Notes: generated from the letters alone by a model not told the origin. DNA of 64,000 bases from Geomonas anaerohicana (GCF_016458305.1 NZ_JAEMHL010000003.1:310001-374000); one strand, 5' to 3'. Shown: positions 7,961 to 16,941, counted from the stretch's first letter. Numbers and translations: made by a program.

Positions 7961-8647
7961 TTGTCGGGAAAGTCGCTAAAAGGAATCGTTGAAAGCATCC
8001 TGTTCGTCCACGATCAGCCGCTCACCCTGGACCGGTTGGCCGGCATCCTGGAGGAGTACGACCGTGCCGACCTGCGCGAGGCGCTGGACGAGCTGATCCA
8101 GGATTACGAAACAGCGGAACGCGGCATCGTCCTCATCCATGTCGCCGGCGGCTACCAGTTGCGCAGCCGCCCCGAACACGGCGACTACATCCGTAGGCTC
8201 AACAAGACTAAAGGGGTGAAATTCAGTCAGTCCGCCCTGGAAACCCTTGCCATCGTCGCCTACCGCCAGCCCATCACCCGTGCCGAGGTGGAATACCTGC
8301 GCGGCGTCGATTCCGGCGGCGTCATGAAGAGCCTCCTGGAAAAGAAGCTGCTGCGCATCATGGGCAAGAAGGACGTTCCCGGCAAGCCGCTCATCTACGG
8401 CACCAGCCGTGAATTCCTCGAACTCTTCGGCCTGAAGGACCTGAACCAGCTCCCCACTCTCAAGGAAATCCAGGAACTGGTGCCGCCCGATCCGTTCGCC
8501 GATCAGCCCGCGCTCCCGCTGGGATCCGCCGCTGCCACTGACACCGCGCCCGGTGCCGATTCTTTGGAACCCGTCGCATCCGTGGAATCAGTCGAATCCT
8601 TCGAATCCGTTGATCCCATTGACTCCTTGGAACCCGTTGAAGGGTAA
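7961..8647 (+). CDS. scpB: segregation and condensation protein B (ScpB)
   Basis: 228-aa winged-helix protein that dimerises and binds ScpA in the condensin complex. The N-terminal ESILFVHDQPLTLDRLA and central FSQSALETLAIVAYRQPITRAEVEYLRGVDS are the standard ScpB signatures. TTG start at 7961 with GGAGG at 7950-7954. The C-terminal extension after about residue 190 is low-complexity, acidic and built from loose repeats of the pattern SVESFESVDPIDSLEPVE, which is not part of the ScpB fold. scpA lies upstream, separated by a repeat-bearing gap of about 250 bases. Confidence 0.93.
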   Translation: MSGKSLKGIVESILFVHDQPLTLDRLAGILEEYDRADLREALDELIQDYETAERGIVLIHVAGGYQLRSRPEHGDYIRRLNKTKGVKFSQSALETLAIVAYRQPITRAEVEYLRGVDSGGVMKSLLEKKLLRIMGKKDVPGKPLIYGTSREFLELFGLKDLNQLPTLKEIQELVPPDPFADQPALPLGSAAATDTAPGADSLEPVASVESVESFESVDPIDSLEPVEG

Positions 8648-8712
8648 TCGCTGCTGAGTTAGAATATTGCCTGGTGCGCTGTTCATTAGCATTTCCGCAA
8701 AAGGAGGCTGGT

Positions 8713-9513
8713 ATGGTACGGCAACCTGCAGTAGCTGGTAAGTTCTACACCGGCGATCCCGCCCGGCTCCGCCGGGAGCTCGCAGAGATGATGCCGCAGG
8801 GGGAGACCCAAAAGGCCATCGGCATCATTGCCCCGCATGCGGGCTACGTCTATTCCGGCAGGGCGGCAGGCAAGGTCTACGCCGCAGTGGATGTCCCCGA
8901 CACCGTGCTGATCCTGGGGCCGAATCACACCGGCGCCGGTGTCGCCGCGGCGCTCGCTCCCGAAAACGAATGGCTCACGCCGCTGGGCGCGGTGCCGGTG
9001 AACCGGCGCCTATCGCAACTGATCCTCGACAACGCCCCGCTGGTCCGGGAGGACCCGCTGGCCCACCGTTTCGAGCACTCCCTGGAAGTCCAGGTCCCTT
9101 TCCTGCAATACCGTAACCCCGGCGTCTCCATCGCCGCCCTCTGCCTTGCGTTGCCCGACTATCGCTCCATCGCGCAGGTAGGCGAGGGGATCGCCCGTGC
9201 CATCGCCGCCTACGGCGAGGACGTCCTCATTGTGGCCAGTTCGGACATGACCCACTACGAATCCGCCGCCGCAGCCAAGGTGAAGGACGACCAGGCGCTA
9301 GCCCGTCTCGTCGACCTGGACCCGGAAGGGCTTTTGAAGGTCTGCCGCGAGAAGAACATCACCATGTGCGGCGTCATTCCGGCCACCGCGCTCCTGGTTG
9401 CGGCCAAGATCATGGGAGCCGACTCCTGCCGCCTGGTGCACTACACCACCAGCGGCGAGGTGAACGGCGACCTGAACAGCGTCGTTGCCTACGCCGCCCT
9501 CATGGTTTCCTGA
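8713..9513 (+). CDS. MEMO1-family protein (AmmeMemoRadiSam system protein B)
   Basis: 266-aa protein of the MEMO/extradiol-dioxygenase-like superfamily. It starts with VRQPAVAGKFYTGDPARLR, the family signature, and continues with IIAPHAGYVYSG, ILGPNHTG and ASSDMTHYE, conserved His/Asp positions that correspond to metal-site residues in the dioxygenase relatives. In many genomes the family is encoded with an AMMECR1 protein and a radical SAM enzyme; neither is in this window. ATG at 8713 has AAGGAGG at 8701-8707. Its TGA stop overlaps the next ATG by one base (TGATG), so the downstream fusion protein is translationally coupled. Biochemical role unknown. Confidence 0.88.
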   Translation: MVRQPAVAGKFYTGDPARLRRELAEMMPQGETQKAIGIIAPHAGYVYSGRAAGKVYAAVDVPDTVLILGPNHTGAGVAAALAPENEWLTPLGAVPVNRRLSQLILDNAPLVREDPLAHRFEHSLEVQVPFLQYRNPGVSIAALCLALPDYRSIAQVGEGIARAIAAYGEDVLIVASSDMTHYESAAAAKVKDDQALARLVDLDPEGLLKVCREKNITMCGVIPATALLVAAKIMGADSCRLVHYTTSGEVNGDLNSVVAYAALMVS

Positions 9514-12134
9514 TGGAGATAATCACCACCCACGTCAACGCCGATTTCGACTGCATCGGTTCCATGGTCGCTGCCAAAAAGCTCCATCCCGATGCAGTCC
9601 TGGTGTTTTCCGGGGCCCAGGAAAAGGGGGTGCGTGACTTCTTCCAGAAAGCACCCCATCCGGAATTCGAGTCCCTGCGCATCAAGGACGTGGATTTCTC
9701 CGCCGTAACCCGCCTGATCGTCGTCGATTGCCAGCACTCCGCACGTCTCGCCAAGTTCGGTGAACTCGCCCAGAAAGAGGGGGTCGAGGTGCTGATCTAC
9801 GACCACCACCCCATCAGCTCCGGCGACCTCAAGGCCGACGGCGGCATCATCCGCCCCTGCGGCTCCACCACCACTATTCTCGCGACGCTGTTGATGCAGC
9901 GCGGCATCGAGGTGAGTCCCGCAGAAGCCACCCTGATGATGCTCGGCATCCACGAGGACACCGGCAACCTCACCTTCCCCTCGACCACTGCCGAAGACTA
10001 CGCGGTTGCTGCGTGGCTCCTGGAGCGCGGCGCCCAACTCAACGAGGTCGCCGACTCCATCGGCCGGGAACTGACGGTTGAACAGGTCTCGCTGCTGAAC
10101 GACCTGCTCACCTCCCTGAAGACCAGCTCGCTGAAGGGGGTGGACGTCTCGGTCGCGCACGCCTCGGTGGACCGCTACATCGGCGACATCGCTTCACTGG
10201 CGCACATGATCCGCGACATGGAGAACCTGCAGGTGCTGTTCCTGGTGGTGGGGATGCAGGACCGGGTCTTCATCGTCGGGCGCAGCCGCATCCCGGAGGT
10301 GAGGGTGGGCGAGATCCTGCGCGAACTGGGCGGCGGAGGGCATGCTACCGCGGCGTCGGCCACGGTGCGCGGGCTCACCCTGATCCAGGTGCTGGAGCAG
10401 CTGGACGCGGTGCTGAAAAAGCGGGTCGATCCTATCCGTGTCGCACGCAGCATCATGTCCTCGCCGGTCAAGACCCTTCCCCCCGACTGCAGCATAGAGG
10501 AGGCGCGCGAGCGGCTGGTGCGCTACAACGTGAGCGCCATGCCGGTGCTCTCGGGCGACCAGGTGCTGGGCATCATCTCGCGCAAAACAGTGGAGAAGGC
10601 GCTCTACCACAACCTCAACGCGGTGCCCATCTCCGACTACATGCACTCCGAATTCTACGCAGCGAACCCCGAAACCCCGATCAGCGAGATCCAGAGCTAC
10701 ATGGTGGGTGGGGATTCCCGCCTGGTGCCCGTTCTGGACCAGGGGCGGCTGGTCGGGGTGATCACCCGCACCGACCTTTTGCGTTACAGCCTGGGGAGCG
10801 AGGCGATCTACGATCTGTCCCGCGACGCCATTCAGGTGAAGAACCGCGAGGTCGAGGGGATGATGAGACGCTACCTTCCCAAGGCCTCGGTGGAGATCCT
10901 GCACAACCTGGGGCGGGTCGGCGACCGGCTCGATCTCCCGGTCTACGTGGTGGGCGGCTTCGTGCGGGACCTGTTGCTCGGTCAGCAGAATTCCGATGTC
11001 GACGTCACCGTCGACGGCGACGGCATCCTCTTCGCCGAGACCTTTGCCGCCGAGTTCGGATGCCGGGTGAAGAGCCACGAGAAGTTCGGCACCGCCGTGA
11101 TCGTCTTCCCCGACGGTTTCAAGATCGACGTCGCCAGCACCAGGCTGGAGTACTACGTCTCGCCGGGGGCACTCCCCACCGTGGAGCGCTCCTCGCTGAA
11201 GATGGACCTGTATCGCCGCGACTTCACCGTGAACACCCTGGCCATTGCCCTCAACAGCCAGTCCTTCGGCAAGCTGATCGATTATTTCGGCGCCTACCGC
11301 GACCTGCAGGCCAAGGTCATCCGCGTGCTGCACAACCTCTCCTTCGTCGAGGACCCGACCCGGGTGTTCCGCGCCATCCGCTTCGAGCAGCGGCTCAACT
11401 TCAAGATCGCCAAGCACACCGAGGACCTCATCAAGAACGCGGTCAAGATGGACTTCCTGGTGAAGCTCGGGGGGAGGAGGCTGCTCTCGGAACTGGTGCA
11501 GATTCTGAGGGAAAAGGAACCGCTGCAGGGCATCGCTCGCATGGCGTCGCTGGGACTATTGCGCTTCATCCACCCGTCCATCGAACTGACGTCGGAGTTG
11601 CAGGCGTCCCTGGAGGAAGTGCGCTACGTCGTCTCCTGGTTCGACCTTCTGTACCTGGAGCGCCCCTACGAGCGCTGGGCGGTCTACTTTCTCGCATTGT
11701 GCGAGGTGCTCTCGCCGGAGCAGTTCTCGGCCACCTGCACCAGGCTTGCCGTCAGCGAGCACCAGAGCGAACACCTGGCCGATATGCGGCGCCAGGGCGA
11801 GGAACTGATCGGCGCCATGGAGCGGAAACTGGCGCGGCAGGAGCGGCTTGAGAACAGCGAGATCTACTTCACCCTGCGCGTGCTTTCCGTCGAGATCCTG
11901 CTCTACCACATGGCCAGAAGCCACAACCCTGAAACCAAGCGCTGCATCTCGGTTTATTTCACCAAGTTGCATGGCATGGAGCCCCTCATCGGCGGCGAGG
12001 AGCTGAAACGGCTGGGCATAAAACCGGGCCCGATCTACCGCGAGCTTCTGGACGCGGTGTTGAGCGCCAGGATGAACGGTAAGGTCTCCAGCAAGGATGA
12101 TGAAATCCGCTGGGTGCTCAAGCTTATCTCGTAG
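9513..12134 (+). CDS. DHH-CBS-tRNA nucleotidyltransferase fusion (A-adding/CCA-type enzyme)
   Basis: 873-aa multidomain protein. Residues 1-150: DHH phosphoesterase (HVNADFDCIGS, IYDHHPI). About 220-310: DHHA1 nucleic-acid-binding segment with GGGGHATAAS. About 320-435: a pair of CBS domains. From about 475: class II polymerase-beta-type nucleotidyltransferase head (VVGGFVRDLLLG at about 478 and the DVDVT metal-binding aspartates near 495), then the helical RNA-binding body of poly(A) polymerase/CCA-adding enzymes. The NTase part probably adds nucleotides to tRNA 3' ends; the DHH part may be an exonuclease or nucleotide phosphatase. This architecture is known from deltaproteobacteria and some other lineages. 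Start chosen from TGATG coupling to the upstream gene. Confidence 0.88.
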   Translation: MEIITTHVNADFDCIGSMVAAKKLHPDAVLVFSGAQEKGVRDFFQKAPHPEFESLRIKDVDFSAVTRLIVVDCQHSARLAKFGELAQKEGVEVLIYDHHPISSGDLKADGGIIRPCGSTTTILATLLMQRGIEVSPAEATLMMLGIHEDTGNLTFPSTTAEDYAVAAWLLERGAQLNEVADSIGRELTVEQVSLLNDLLTSLKTSSLKGVDVSVAHASVDRYIGDIASLAHMIRDMENLQVLFLVVGMQDRVFIVGRSRIPEVRVGEILRELGGGGHATAASATVRGLTLIQVLEQLDAVLKKRVDPIRVARSIMSSPVKTLPPDCSIEEARERLVRYNVSAMPVLSGDQVLGIISRKTVEKALYHNLNAVPISDYMHSEFYAANPETPISEIQSYMVGGDSRLVPVLDQGRLVGVITRTDLLRYSLGSEAIYDLSRDAIQVKNREVEGMMRRYLPKASVEILHNLGRVGDRLDLPVYVVGGFVRDLLLGQQNSDVDVTVDGDGILFAETFAAEFGCRVKSHEKFGTAVIVFPDGFKIDVASTRLEYYVSPGALPTVERSSLKMDLYRRDFTVNTLAIALNSQSFGKLIDYFGAYRDLQAKVIRVLHNLSFVEDPTRVFRAIRFEQRLNFKIAKHTEDLIKNAVKMDFLVKLGGRRLLSELVQILREKEPLQGIARMASLGLLRFIHPSIELTSELQASLEEVRYVVSWFDLLYLERPYERWAVYFLALCEVLSPEQFSATCTRLAVSEHQSEHLADMRRQGEELIGAMERKLARQERLENSEIYFTLRVLSVEILLYHMARSHNPETKRCISVYFTKLHGMEPLIGGEELKRLGIKPGPIYRELLDAVLSARMNGKVSSKDDEIRWVLKLIS

Positions 12135-12149
12135 CTGTTGCAAATTTGC

Positions 12150-12176
12150 AACACCACCGTCTTTTCACGGTGGTGA
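12150..12176. other. strong hairpin downstream of the tRNA nucleotidyltransferase gene
   Basis: CACCACCGT-cttttc-ACGGTGGTG forms a perfect 9-bp stem, preceded at about 12137-12152 by the palindrome GTTGCAAATTTGCAAC. No T-run follows, so it is not a canonical terminator. The following 230 bases to the next gene hold nothing else that I recognise. Confidence 0.4.
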
Positions 12177-12406
12177 CGTAAAATGCCGGTTAATAACGTT
12201 TTTTGTCACAAGTGCCTATGATGTGAGGCGTTTACAGCACATTAAAGAACCCTTCCTCAACGCCCCCCGTTCCCCCCTCGAGTCCGTTTTGGCGTGCTGT
12301 CTGCGTTATTCCAGCTACTTAGCGCGTTGCTGCGATGTCATACCTTTTTTGGCCCCTGATTTGCAGTGGTTACGGCGAATCTGCACAAACCGGAAAAGGG
12401 GATCGT

Positions 12407-12790
12407 ATGAAGAACCTGAAGCGCGCAGTGGCTATCGTAGTAACCCTCCTCTCTATGGCAACACCCTGTCTCGCACAAGAAAACGGTATGAAGACCATTT
12501 TCGAGGATTCTTTCTACGGCGGTCTCGCCGGCGGCCTGGTCGGCGCTGCCATGCTCGCTTTCACCGACAAACCCGGTGACCACCTGCAAAACGTCGGCAT
12601 CGGCGCAGGTATCGGTGTCATTGTCGGCGCCGTTTACGGTGCAGTGACCACCTCCAAGTCCCTGGCGGAATACGACAACGGCAAGGTGAAATTCGCCATC
12701 CCCACGGTCCGCCCTGAATTCAGGGAAGGGAACGTCAAGGGACAGAGCAACATTGTTGCCATGGCCGAGCTGCTGCGCGGCAAGTTCTAA
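12407..12790 (+). CDS. exported glycine-zipper-type hypothetical protein
   Basis: 127-aa protein with a clear signal peptide (MKNLKRAVAIVVTLLSMATPCLA, predicted cut after Ala at about residue 23). The mature N-terminus has a glycine-rich hydrophobic region (GGLAGGLVGAAMLAF and GIGAGIGVIVGAVYGAV) resembling glycine-zipper membrane segments, then a short polar tail. Probably membrane- or envelope-associated; function unknown. ATG at 12407 has AAAAGGGG about 10 bases upstream. A terminator follows directly, so the gene is probably monocistronic. Confidence 0.8.
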   Translation: MKNLKRAVAIVVTLLSMATPCLAQENGMKTIFEDSFYGGLAGGLVGAAMLAFTDKPGDHLQNVGIGAGIGVIVGAVYGAVTTSKSLAEYDNGKVKFAIPTVRPEFREGNVKGQSNIVAMAELLRGKF

Positions 12791-12815
12791 TCAATCCTTA
12801 CCCACACGAAACGTA

Positions 12816-12842
12816 AGGGAGGCTTTTGCCTCCCTTTTTTTT
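12816..12842 (+). terminator. intrinsic terminator
   Basis: Perfect stem AGGGAGGC-tttt-GCCTCCCT followed by an unbroken run of T, 26 bases after the stop of the exported glycine-rich protein. Confidence 0.9.
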
Positions 12843-12848
12843 GCTCTA

Positions 12849-13018
12849 TTAGCGAATGCTGTTGGTATTTCCTGGTTCCCAAGCTCCAGCTTGGGAACCC
12901 CATATGGCGCAAAGCTCCAGCTTTGCATCCGAGGGTAGTTGGAGCTTCGGAGAGGCTTTGCGTTCCCAAGGTGGACCTTGGGAACGAGATCAAGGGAAAT
13001 ACCAACACGGATCGCTAA
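12849..13018. mobile_element. 170-bp palindromic element with 24-bp terminal inverted repeats, family C
   Basis: Left end 12849-12872 (TTAGCGAATGCTGTTGGTATTTCC minus the last four bases gives the core) is matched in inverted orientation by 12995-13018, with about 20 of 24 positions paired. Inside are three further palindromes: 12874-12899 (GGTTCCCAAGCT.. pattern), about 12906-12924 (GCAAAGCT-CC-AGCTTTGC) and 12961-12986 (CGTTCCCAAGG..CCTTGGGAACG). No coding capacity. The organisation is that of a MITE- or REPIN-like unit. Confidence 0.65.
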
Positions 13019-13096
13019 CACAGCCTTTTTTTTTGCACCCGCGCCGGGAGTGGGTTAAACTTCACGGGTTTACAGCTCACCAGCCGGGGGTGCCCA

Positions 13097-14128
13097 TTGG
13101 CGGAAATTGAAACTCGCTCCGATTTGCTCTCCTATACCGATGCCATGCTCACCTGGGTCAGTGGGCGGGGGCGCATCCTCATCGTCGTGCACGACAATCC
13201 CGATCCCGACTCGCTCGCCTCTGCCATGGCGCTCAGGCACCTCTTCGCAGTACGACTGAACCGCGAGGCGGTAATCGCCTTTTCCGGCATGATAGGTAGA
13301 AGCGAGAACCTGGCCATGGCCAAGCTGCTGCAGATTCCGCTCACCCCGTTCCCGCTGATCGACCTTAAAGCCTTTCCCGTAGTCTGCCTGCTGGACACCC
13401 AGCCCGGCACCGGCAACAACTCGCTTCCTCCCGACGTGCGCGCCGACATCGTCATCGACCACCATCCCGTGCGCGAGAGCAGTACCTCCTGCCGCTGGGT
13501 CGATATCCGCCCTAACTACGGCACCACCGCCACCATCCTTTACGAATACCTGAAGGTGCAGGGGGTCTCAGTGGGGACCAAACTGGCCACGGCGCTCTTC
13601 TACGCCATCAAGTCCGAGACGCAGGACCTGGGGCGCGAGGCAACCAGGCCGGACCGCGACGCCTACCTGGTCCTCTTCCCCCTGGCCAACAAGACCCTGC
13701 TGAACAGCATCACGCGGCCCAACCTTCCCAGGGAGTACTTCATAGCGCTGCACAGCGCCCTGGAGCACGCCAGCCTCTACGGTAAGGTCCTGGTCGCCTC
13801 CCTGGACGGGGTGCAGTTCCCCGAGGTGGTCTCAGAACTTGCCGACCTCCTGGTGCGGCTGGAGGGAACCGAGACCGTGCTCTGCCTGGGACACTACAGC
13901 CAGGAACTGATTCTCTCCATCCGGACCACCAGCGAAGAGATCAATGCAGGAGAACTGATCCGCAAGCTGGTGGCCGGCATCGGCGCCGCCGGAGGGCATG
14001 GCATGATGGCGGGGGGGAAGATCGACAACGTGGCGACGGAACGGGTTGCGGAACTCGAAGCGGTGCTGACCCAGAGGTTCCTGGCGGAGCTCCAGGTGAC
14101 CGACCCACCATTAGCGTTAGTCCCGTAA
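13097..14128 (+). CDS. DHH/DHHA1 phosphoesterase, NrnA-like
   Basis: 343-aa DHH-family phosphoesterase. Motif I is VVHDNPDPDSLASAMAL near residue 30, the DHH motif is IDHHPVRE near 120, and the C-terminal DHHA1 domain ends with the glycine-rich GAAGGHGMMAGGKI. Relatives degrade short oligoribonucleotides (NrnA), dephosphorylate pAp, or hydrolyse linear or cyclic dinucleotides; which applies is not decidable here. TTG start at 13097 behind a G-rich GGGGGTG sequence; the start is less certain than the body. It is the second DHH protein within 4 kb. Confidence 0.85.
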   Translation: MAEIETRSDLLSYTDAMLTWVSGRGRILIVVHDNPDPDSLASAMALRHLFAVRLNREAVIAFSGMIGRSENLAMAKLLQIPLTPFPLIDLKAFPVVCLLDTQPGTGNNSLPPDVRADIVIDHHPVRESSTSCRWVDIRPNYGTTATILYEYLKVQGVSVGTKLATALFYAIKSETQDLGREATRPDRDAYLVLFPLANKTLLNSITRPNLPREYFIALHSALEHASLYGKVLVASLDGVQFPEVVSELADLLVRLEGTETVLCLGHYSQELILSIRTTSEEINAGELIRKLVAGIGAAGGHGMMAGGKIDNVATERVAELEAVLTQRFLAELQVTDPPLALVP

Positions 14129-14181
14129 ACAATTCATGAAAGCGGTTGCCAAAGCCCCCTTAAAATGCTAGTAAATACGGT

Positions 14182-15318
14182 ATGTCCGTATTCCTAGATA
14201 ACGCAGCGACTTCATTCCCGAAACCGGATGCCGTGTACCAGGCGATGGACGCTGCCATGCGGGAAGTCGGTGTCGCGCCGGGCCGGGGAGGATACCGCCA
14301 GTCGCTTGCCGCCGCCCGCATCGTCTTCGAAGCACGCTCCGCATTAGCCCGCTTTTTCGGGGTCTCGGACTCCTCCCGACTCGTCTTCACCCACAGCGCA
14401 ACGGAATCGATCAATATTGCCGTGTTCGGACTGCTGAAACCCGGCGACCACGTGGTCTCCACCAGCGTGGAGCACAACGCGCTGTCGCGTCCGCTGCACC
14501 TGGCCGCCAAACGCGGTGTCGAGGTCACTTTCGTGCCGTCGGATACCTGCGGCGTGGTCTCGGAGCAGGACATCGCCCGTGCCATGCGCCCCAACACCAG
14601 GCTGGTCGCGCTGGCGCACTGCTCCAACGTCACCGGCGCGGTGCAGCCCATCGCCGAGATCGCCCGGGTGGCACGGCAGGGTGGCGCGCTGTTCCTGGTG
14701 GACGCAGCACAAAGTGCAGGCTTTTTCCCCATCGACGTGGAACAGATAGGGATCGACCTCCTGGCAGCCCCGGGCCACAAAGGGCTTTACGGTCCTCCCG
14801 GCACCGGCATCCTCGCGGTCGCCCCGGGCATCGCCCTGGAGCCGCTGCAGGTGGGCGGCACCGGCGGCAGCGCCAGTAACCCCGAGCCCCCGGAGCAGAT
14901 GCCCGAGCGGCTGGAGAGCGGCACCATCAATACCCCGGCCATTGCCGGTCTCAAGGCCGGGCTGGACTTCATCGAGGCGACCGGCCTCGACGTCATCCGC
15001 GCCCGGGAGAGTACCCTGGTAGACCAGCTCCTGGACGGGCTTTCCGGCATCCCCGCGGTGCGGCTCTACGGGCCGCTCAAGGGAGAGCGCGGCGCCGCCG
15101 TCTCCTTCAACGTGGAAGGGCACGACCCGGCCGCCCTCGGCTACCTGCTCGACAGCGAGTACGACATCAGCGTGCGGGTCGGGCTGCATTGCGCACCGGA
15201 CGTGCACCGCAGCATCGGCAGCTTTCCGGAGGGGACCGTGCGGGTCAGCCCCGGCTTTTTCAACACAGATTCGGATATCGACTTTTTTATTAAGGCACTG
15301 CGTGAGATAATATCATGA
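14182..15318 (+). CDS. class V aminotransferase, cysteine desulfurase-like
   Basis: 378-aa PLP enzyme of the NifS/SufS superfamily. It opens with FLDNAATSFPKPDAV and has the HSATESINIAVFG cofactor-phosphate region, VDAAQSAG with the Asp that pairs with the PLP nitrogen, and the PLP lysine in APGHKGLYGPPGTG. The C-terminus carries VGLHCAPDVHRSIG, with Cys at the position of the catalytic persulfide cysteine. It matches the subgroup of stand-alone cysteine desulfurase-like proteins rather than IscS. Donor and acceptor unknown. ATG 14182 lacks a strong ribosome binding site. Confidence 0.87.
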   Translation: MSVFLDNAATSFPKPDAVYQAMDAAMREVGVAPGRGGYRQSLAAARIVFEARSALARFFGVSDSSRLVFTHSATESINIAVFGLLKPGDHVVSTSVEHNALSRPLHLAAKRGVEVTFVPSDTCGVVSEQDIARAMRPNTRLVALAHCSNVTGAVQPIAEIARVARQGGALFLVDAAQSAGFFPIDVEQIGIDLLAAPGHKGLYGPPGTGILAVAPGIALEPLQVGGTGGSASNPEPPEQMPERLESGTINTPAIAGLKAGLDFIEATGLDVIRARESTLVDQLLDGLSGIPAVRLYGPLKGERGAAVSFNVEGHDPAALGYLLDSEYDISVRVGLHCAPDVHRSIGSFPEGTVRVSPGFFNTDSDIDFFIKALREIIS

Positions 15319-15400
15319 GCGCGGCTGCGGCTCATTAGTCGGGTACGGTACGCCACTCTCTGCACGAGCCTGTAAGGGCAATGCCGAATGGGGCGGCGCT

Positions 15401-15420
15401 GGGCGAATGATTATTCGCCC
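15401..15420. repeat. short palindrome GGGCGAAT-GATT-ATTCGCCC
   Basis: Perfect 8-bp arms with a 4-base loop, followed by CTACA. It lies in the 235-base gap before the PIN-PhoH gene. A second hairpin, ACGGC-catgga-GCCGT, is at about 15450-15465. No riboswitch class was recognised in this leader. Confidence 0.5.
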
Positions 15421-15553
15421 CTACAATAAACGGCACTAGACAGCACGAGACGGCCATGGAGCCGTGGAAGGGGATACTACGAAAAGTTCAGCTTTGTTGG
15501 TCAGGGATGAGGTATTCGGTTTTTCTGAAGGCAGCAACGTACAGGGAGTGGAT

Positions 15554-16876
15554 ATGAAGAAAATCTATGTTCTTGATACAAATGTACTTCTGTACGACCC
15601 GCAGGCTCTCACCAAGTTCGAAGACAACTCCATCATCATACCCATCACGGTCATCGAGGAAATCGACCGGTTCAAGAAGGACATGAACGAGACCGGCCGC
15701 AACGCCCGCCAGGTCTCCCGGCTCATGGACGCCTTCCGCAAGGAGGGGTCGCTGTCGCAGGGGCTTGAGTTGGATAGCGGCGGCACCTTGAAGATCGAGA
15801 TCTACGAAGAAAAGGTGATGAAGCGACTCCCGCCCGAGCTGCGCGAGGAGAGGGGCGACAACCGCATCCTGGCGGTAGCCGTGGACCTCATGGAATCGCA
15901 GAAAGAGATGCCGGTCATCCTGGTCACAAAGGACACCAACCTGCGCATCAAGGCGGACGCCCTCGGGCTTTCGGCACAGGATTACGAATCCGACAAGGTC
16001 GCCATCGACGAGCTCTACACCGGGTGCGCCACCCTCGAGGTGGGGGCCGATGCCATCGACCGCTTCTACAGCCAGGGATGGCTGGACATGGACAACAACG
16101 GCTACCTGCCCAACCAGTACCTGCTCCTCACCGAGGTCGACAACCCGTCCCACAGTGCCGTGGGGCGCTTCGATCACGTTTCCCGCAGGATGGTGCCGCT
16201 GGCCAAGCTGGACCAGGATGGGGTCTGGAGCCTGTTCCCCAGGAACCTGGAGCAGTCCCTGGCGCTGGACGCCCTGTTGGATGACGACATCAAGATCGTT
16301 ACCCTCGTGGGCAAGGCCGGTACCGGCAAGACGCTGCTCGCCATTGCCGCCGGTCTGCAGAAGACCGCGGAAGAGAACGTCTATAACCGCCTGCTGGTAT
16401 CGCGCCCGGTGTTCCCGATGGGCCGCGACCTGGGCTTCCTCCCCGGCGACATCGAGGAGAAGCTTTCCCCCTGGATGCAGCCCATCTTCGACAACGTCGA
16501 GCTCCTTCTGAGCGGGCACGAAGGGGAGAAACGCCACAGCAAGGGGTACAAGGAGCTGATGGCGATGGGGATCCTCGAGATCGAGCCGCTCACCTACATC
16601 AGGGGGCGCTCCATCCCGAACCAGTACATGATCGTCGACGAGGCACAGAACCTGACCCCGCACGAGATCAAGACCATCGTGACCCGCGCCGGCGAGGGGA
16701 CCAAGATCATCCTGACCGGCGACCCGTACCAGATCGACAACCCCTACGTGGATGCAGAGAGCAACGGTCTCACCTACGTGGTCGAGCGCCTCAAGGAACA
16801 GACCATCTCCGCCCACGTTACCATGACCAAGGGTGAACGCAGCGACTTGGCCGAACTGGCGGCGAACCTGCTGTAA
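15554..16876 (+). CDS. PIN domain-PhoH ATPase protein (YlaK/PhoH2-type)
   Basis: 440-aa protein combining an N-terminal PIN ribonuclease domain (YVLDTNVLLYDP with the first acidic residue, and later DTNLRIKADALG) with a C-terminal PhoH ATPase. Walker A is GKAGTGKT at about residues 253-260 and Walker B-like MIVDEAQNLTPHEIKT follows, with the PhoH hallmark GDPYQIDNPY. PhoH2 relatives are RNA helicase/RNase fusions. ATG at 15554 is preferred over upstream in-frame starts because AGGGAG lies 7-12 bases before it and the PIN domain begins immediately. An intrinsic terminator follows. Confidence 0.9.
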   Translation: MKKIYVLDTNVLLYDPQALTKFEDNSIIIPITVIEEIDRFKKDMNETGRNARQVSRLMDAFRKEGSLSQGLELDSGGTLKIEIYEEKVMKRLPPELREERGDNRILAVAVDLMESQKEMPVILVTKDTNLRIKADALGLSAQDYESDKVAIDELYTGCATLEVGADAIDRFYSQGWLDMDNNGYLPNQYLLLTEVDNPSHSAVGRFDHVSRRMVPLAKLDQDGVWSLFPRNLEQSLALDALLDDDIKIVTLVGKAGTGKTLLAIAAGLQKTAEENVYNRLLVSRPVFPMGRDLGFLPGDIEEKLSPWMQPIFDNVELLLSGHEGEKRHSKGYKELMAMGILEIEPLTYIRGRSIPNQYMIVDEAQNLTPHEIKTIVTRAGEGTKIILTGDPYQIDNPYVDAESNGLTYVVERLKEQTISAHVTMTKGERSDLAELAANLL

Positions 16877-16907
16877 CGGACGCCAAAACCTTAGAACGGG
16901 AGAAAAA

Positions 16908-16941
16908 AGGGGGCACGCTGCTGGTGCCCTCTCTATTTTTT
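16908..16941 (+). terminator. intrinsic terminator between PIN-PhoH gene and tsaD
   Basis: Stem with GGGCAC (16911-16916) and GTGCCC (16924-16929), extended by three further pairs, then CTATTTTTT. The T-run ends directly at the ATG of tsaD. Confidence 0.7.

Noticed and set aside
12240-12406. Longer N-terminus for the exported glycine-rich protein
   Set aside because: A clear signal peptide starts at ATG 12407 with a ribosome binding site; extending it would bury the signal sequence.
15421-15553. Riboswitch (c-di-GMP/GEMM type) in the leader of the PIN-PhoH gene or elsewhere
   Set aside because: I looked for the conserved GEMM blocks in this and other leaders and did not find them; only simple palindromes are present.
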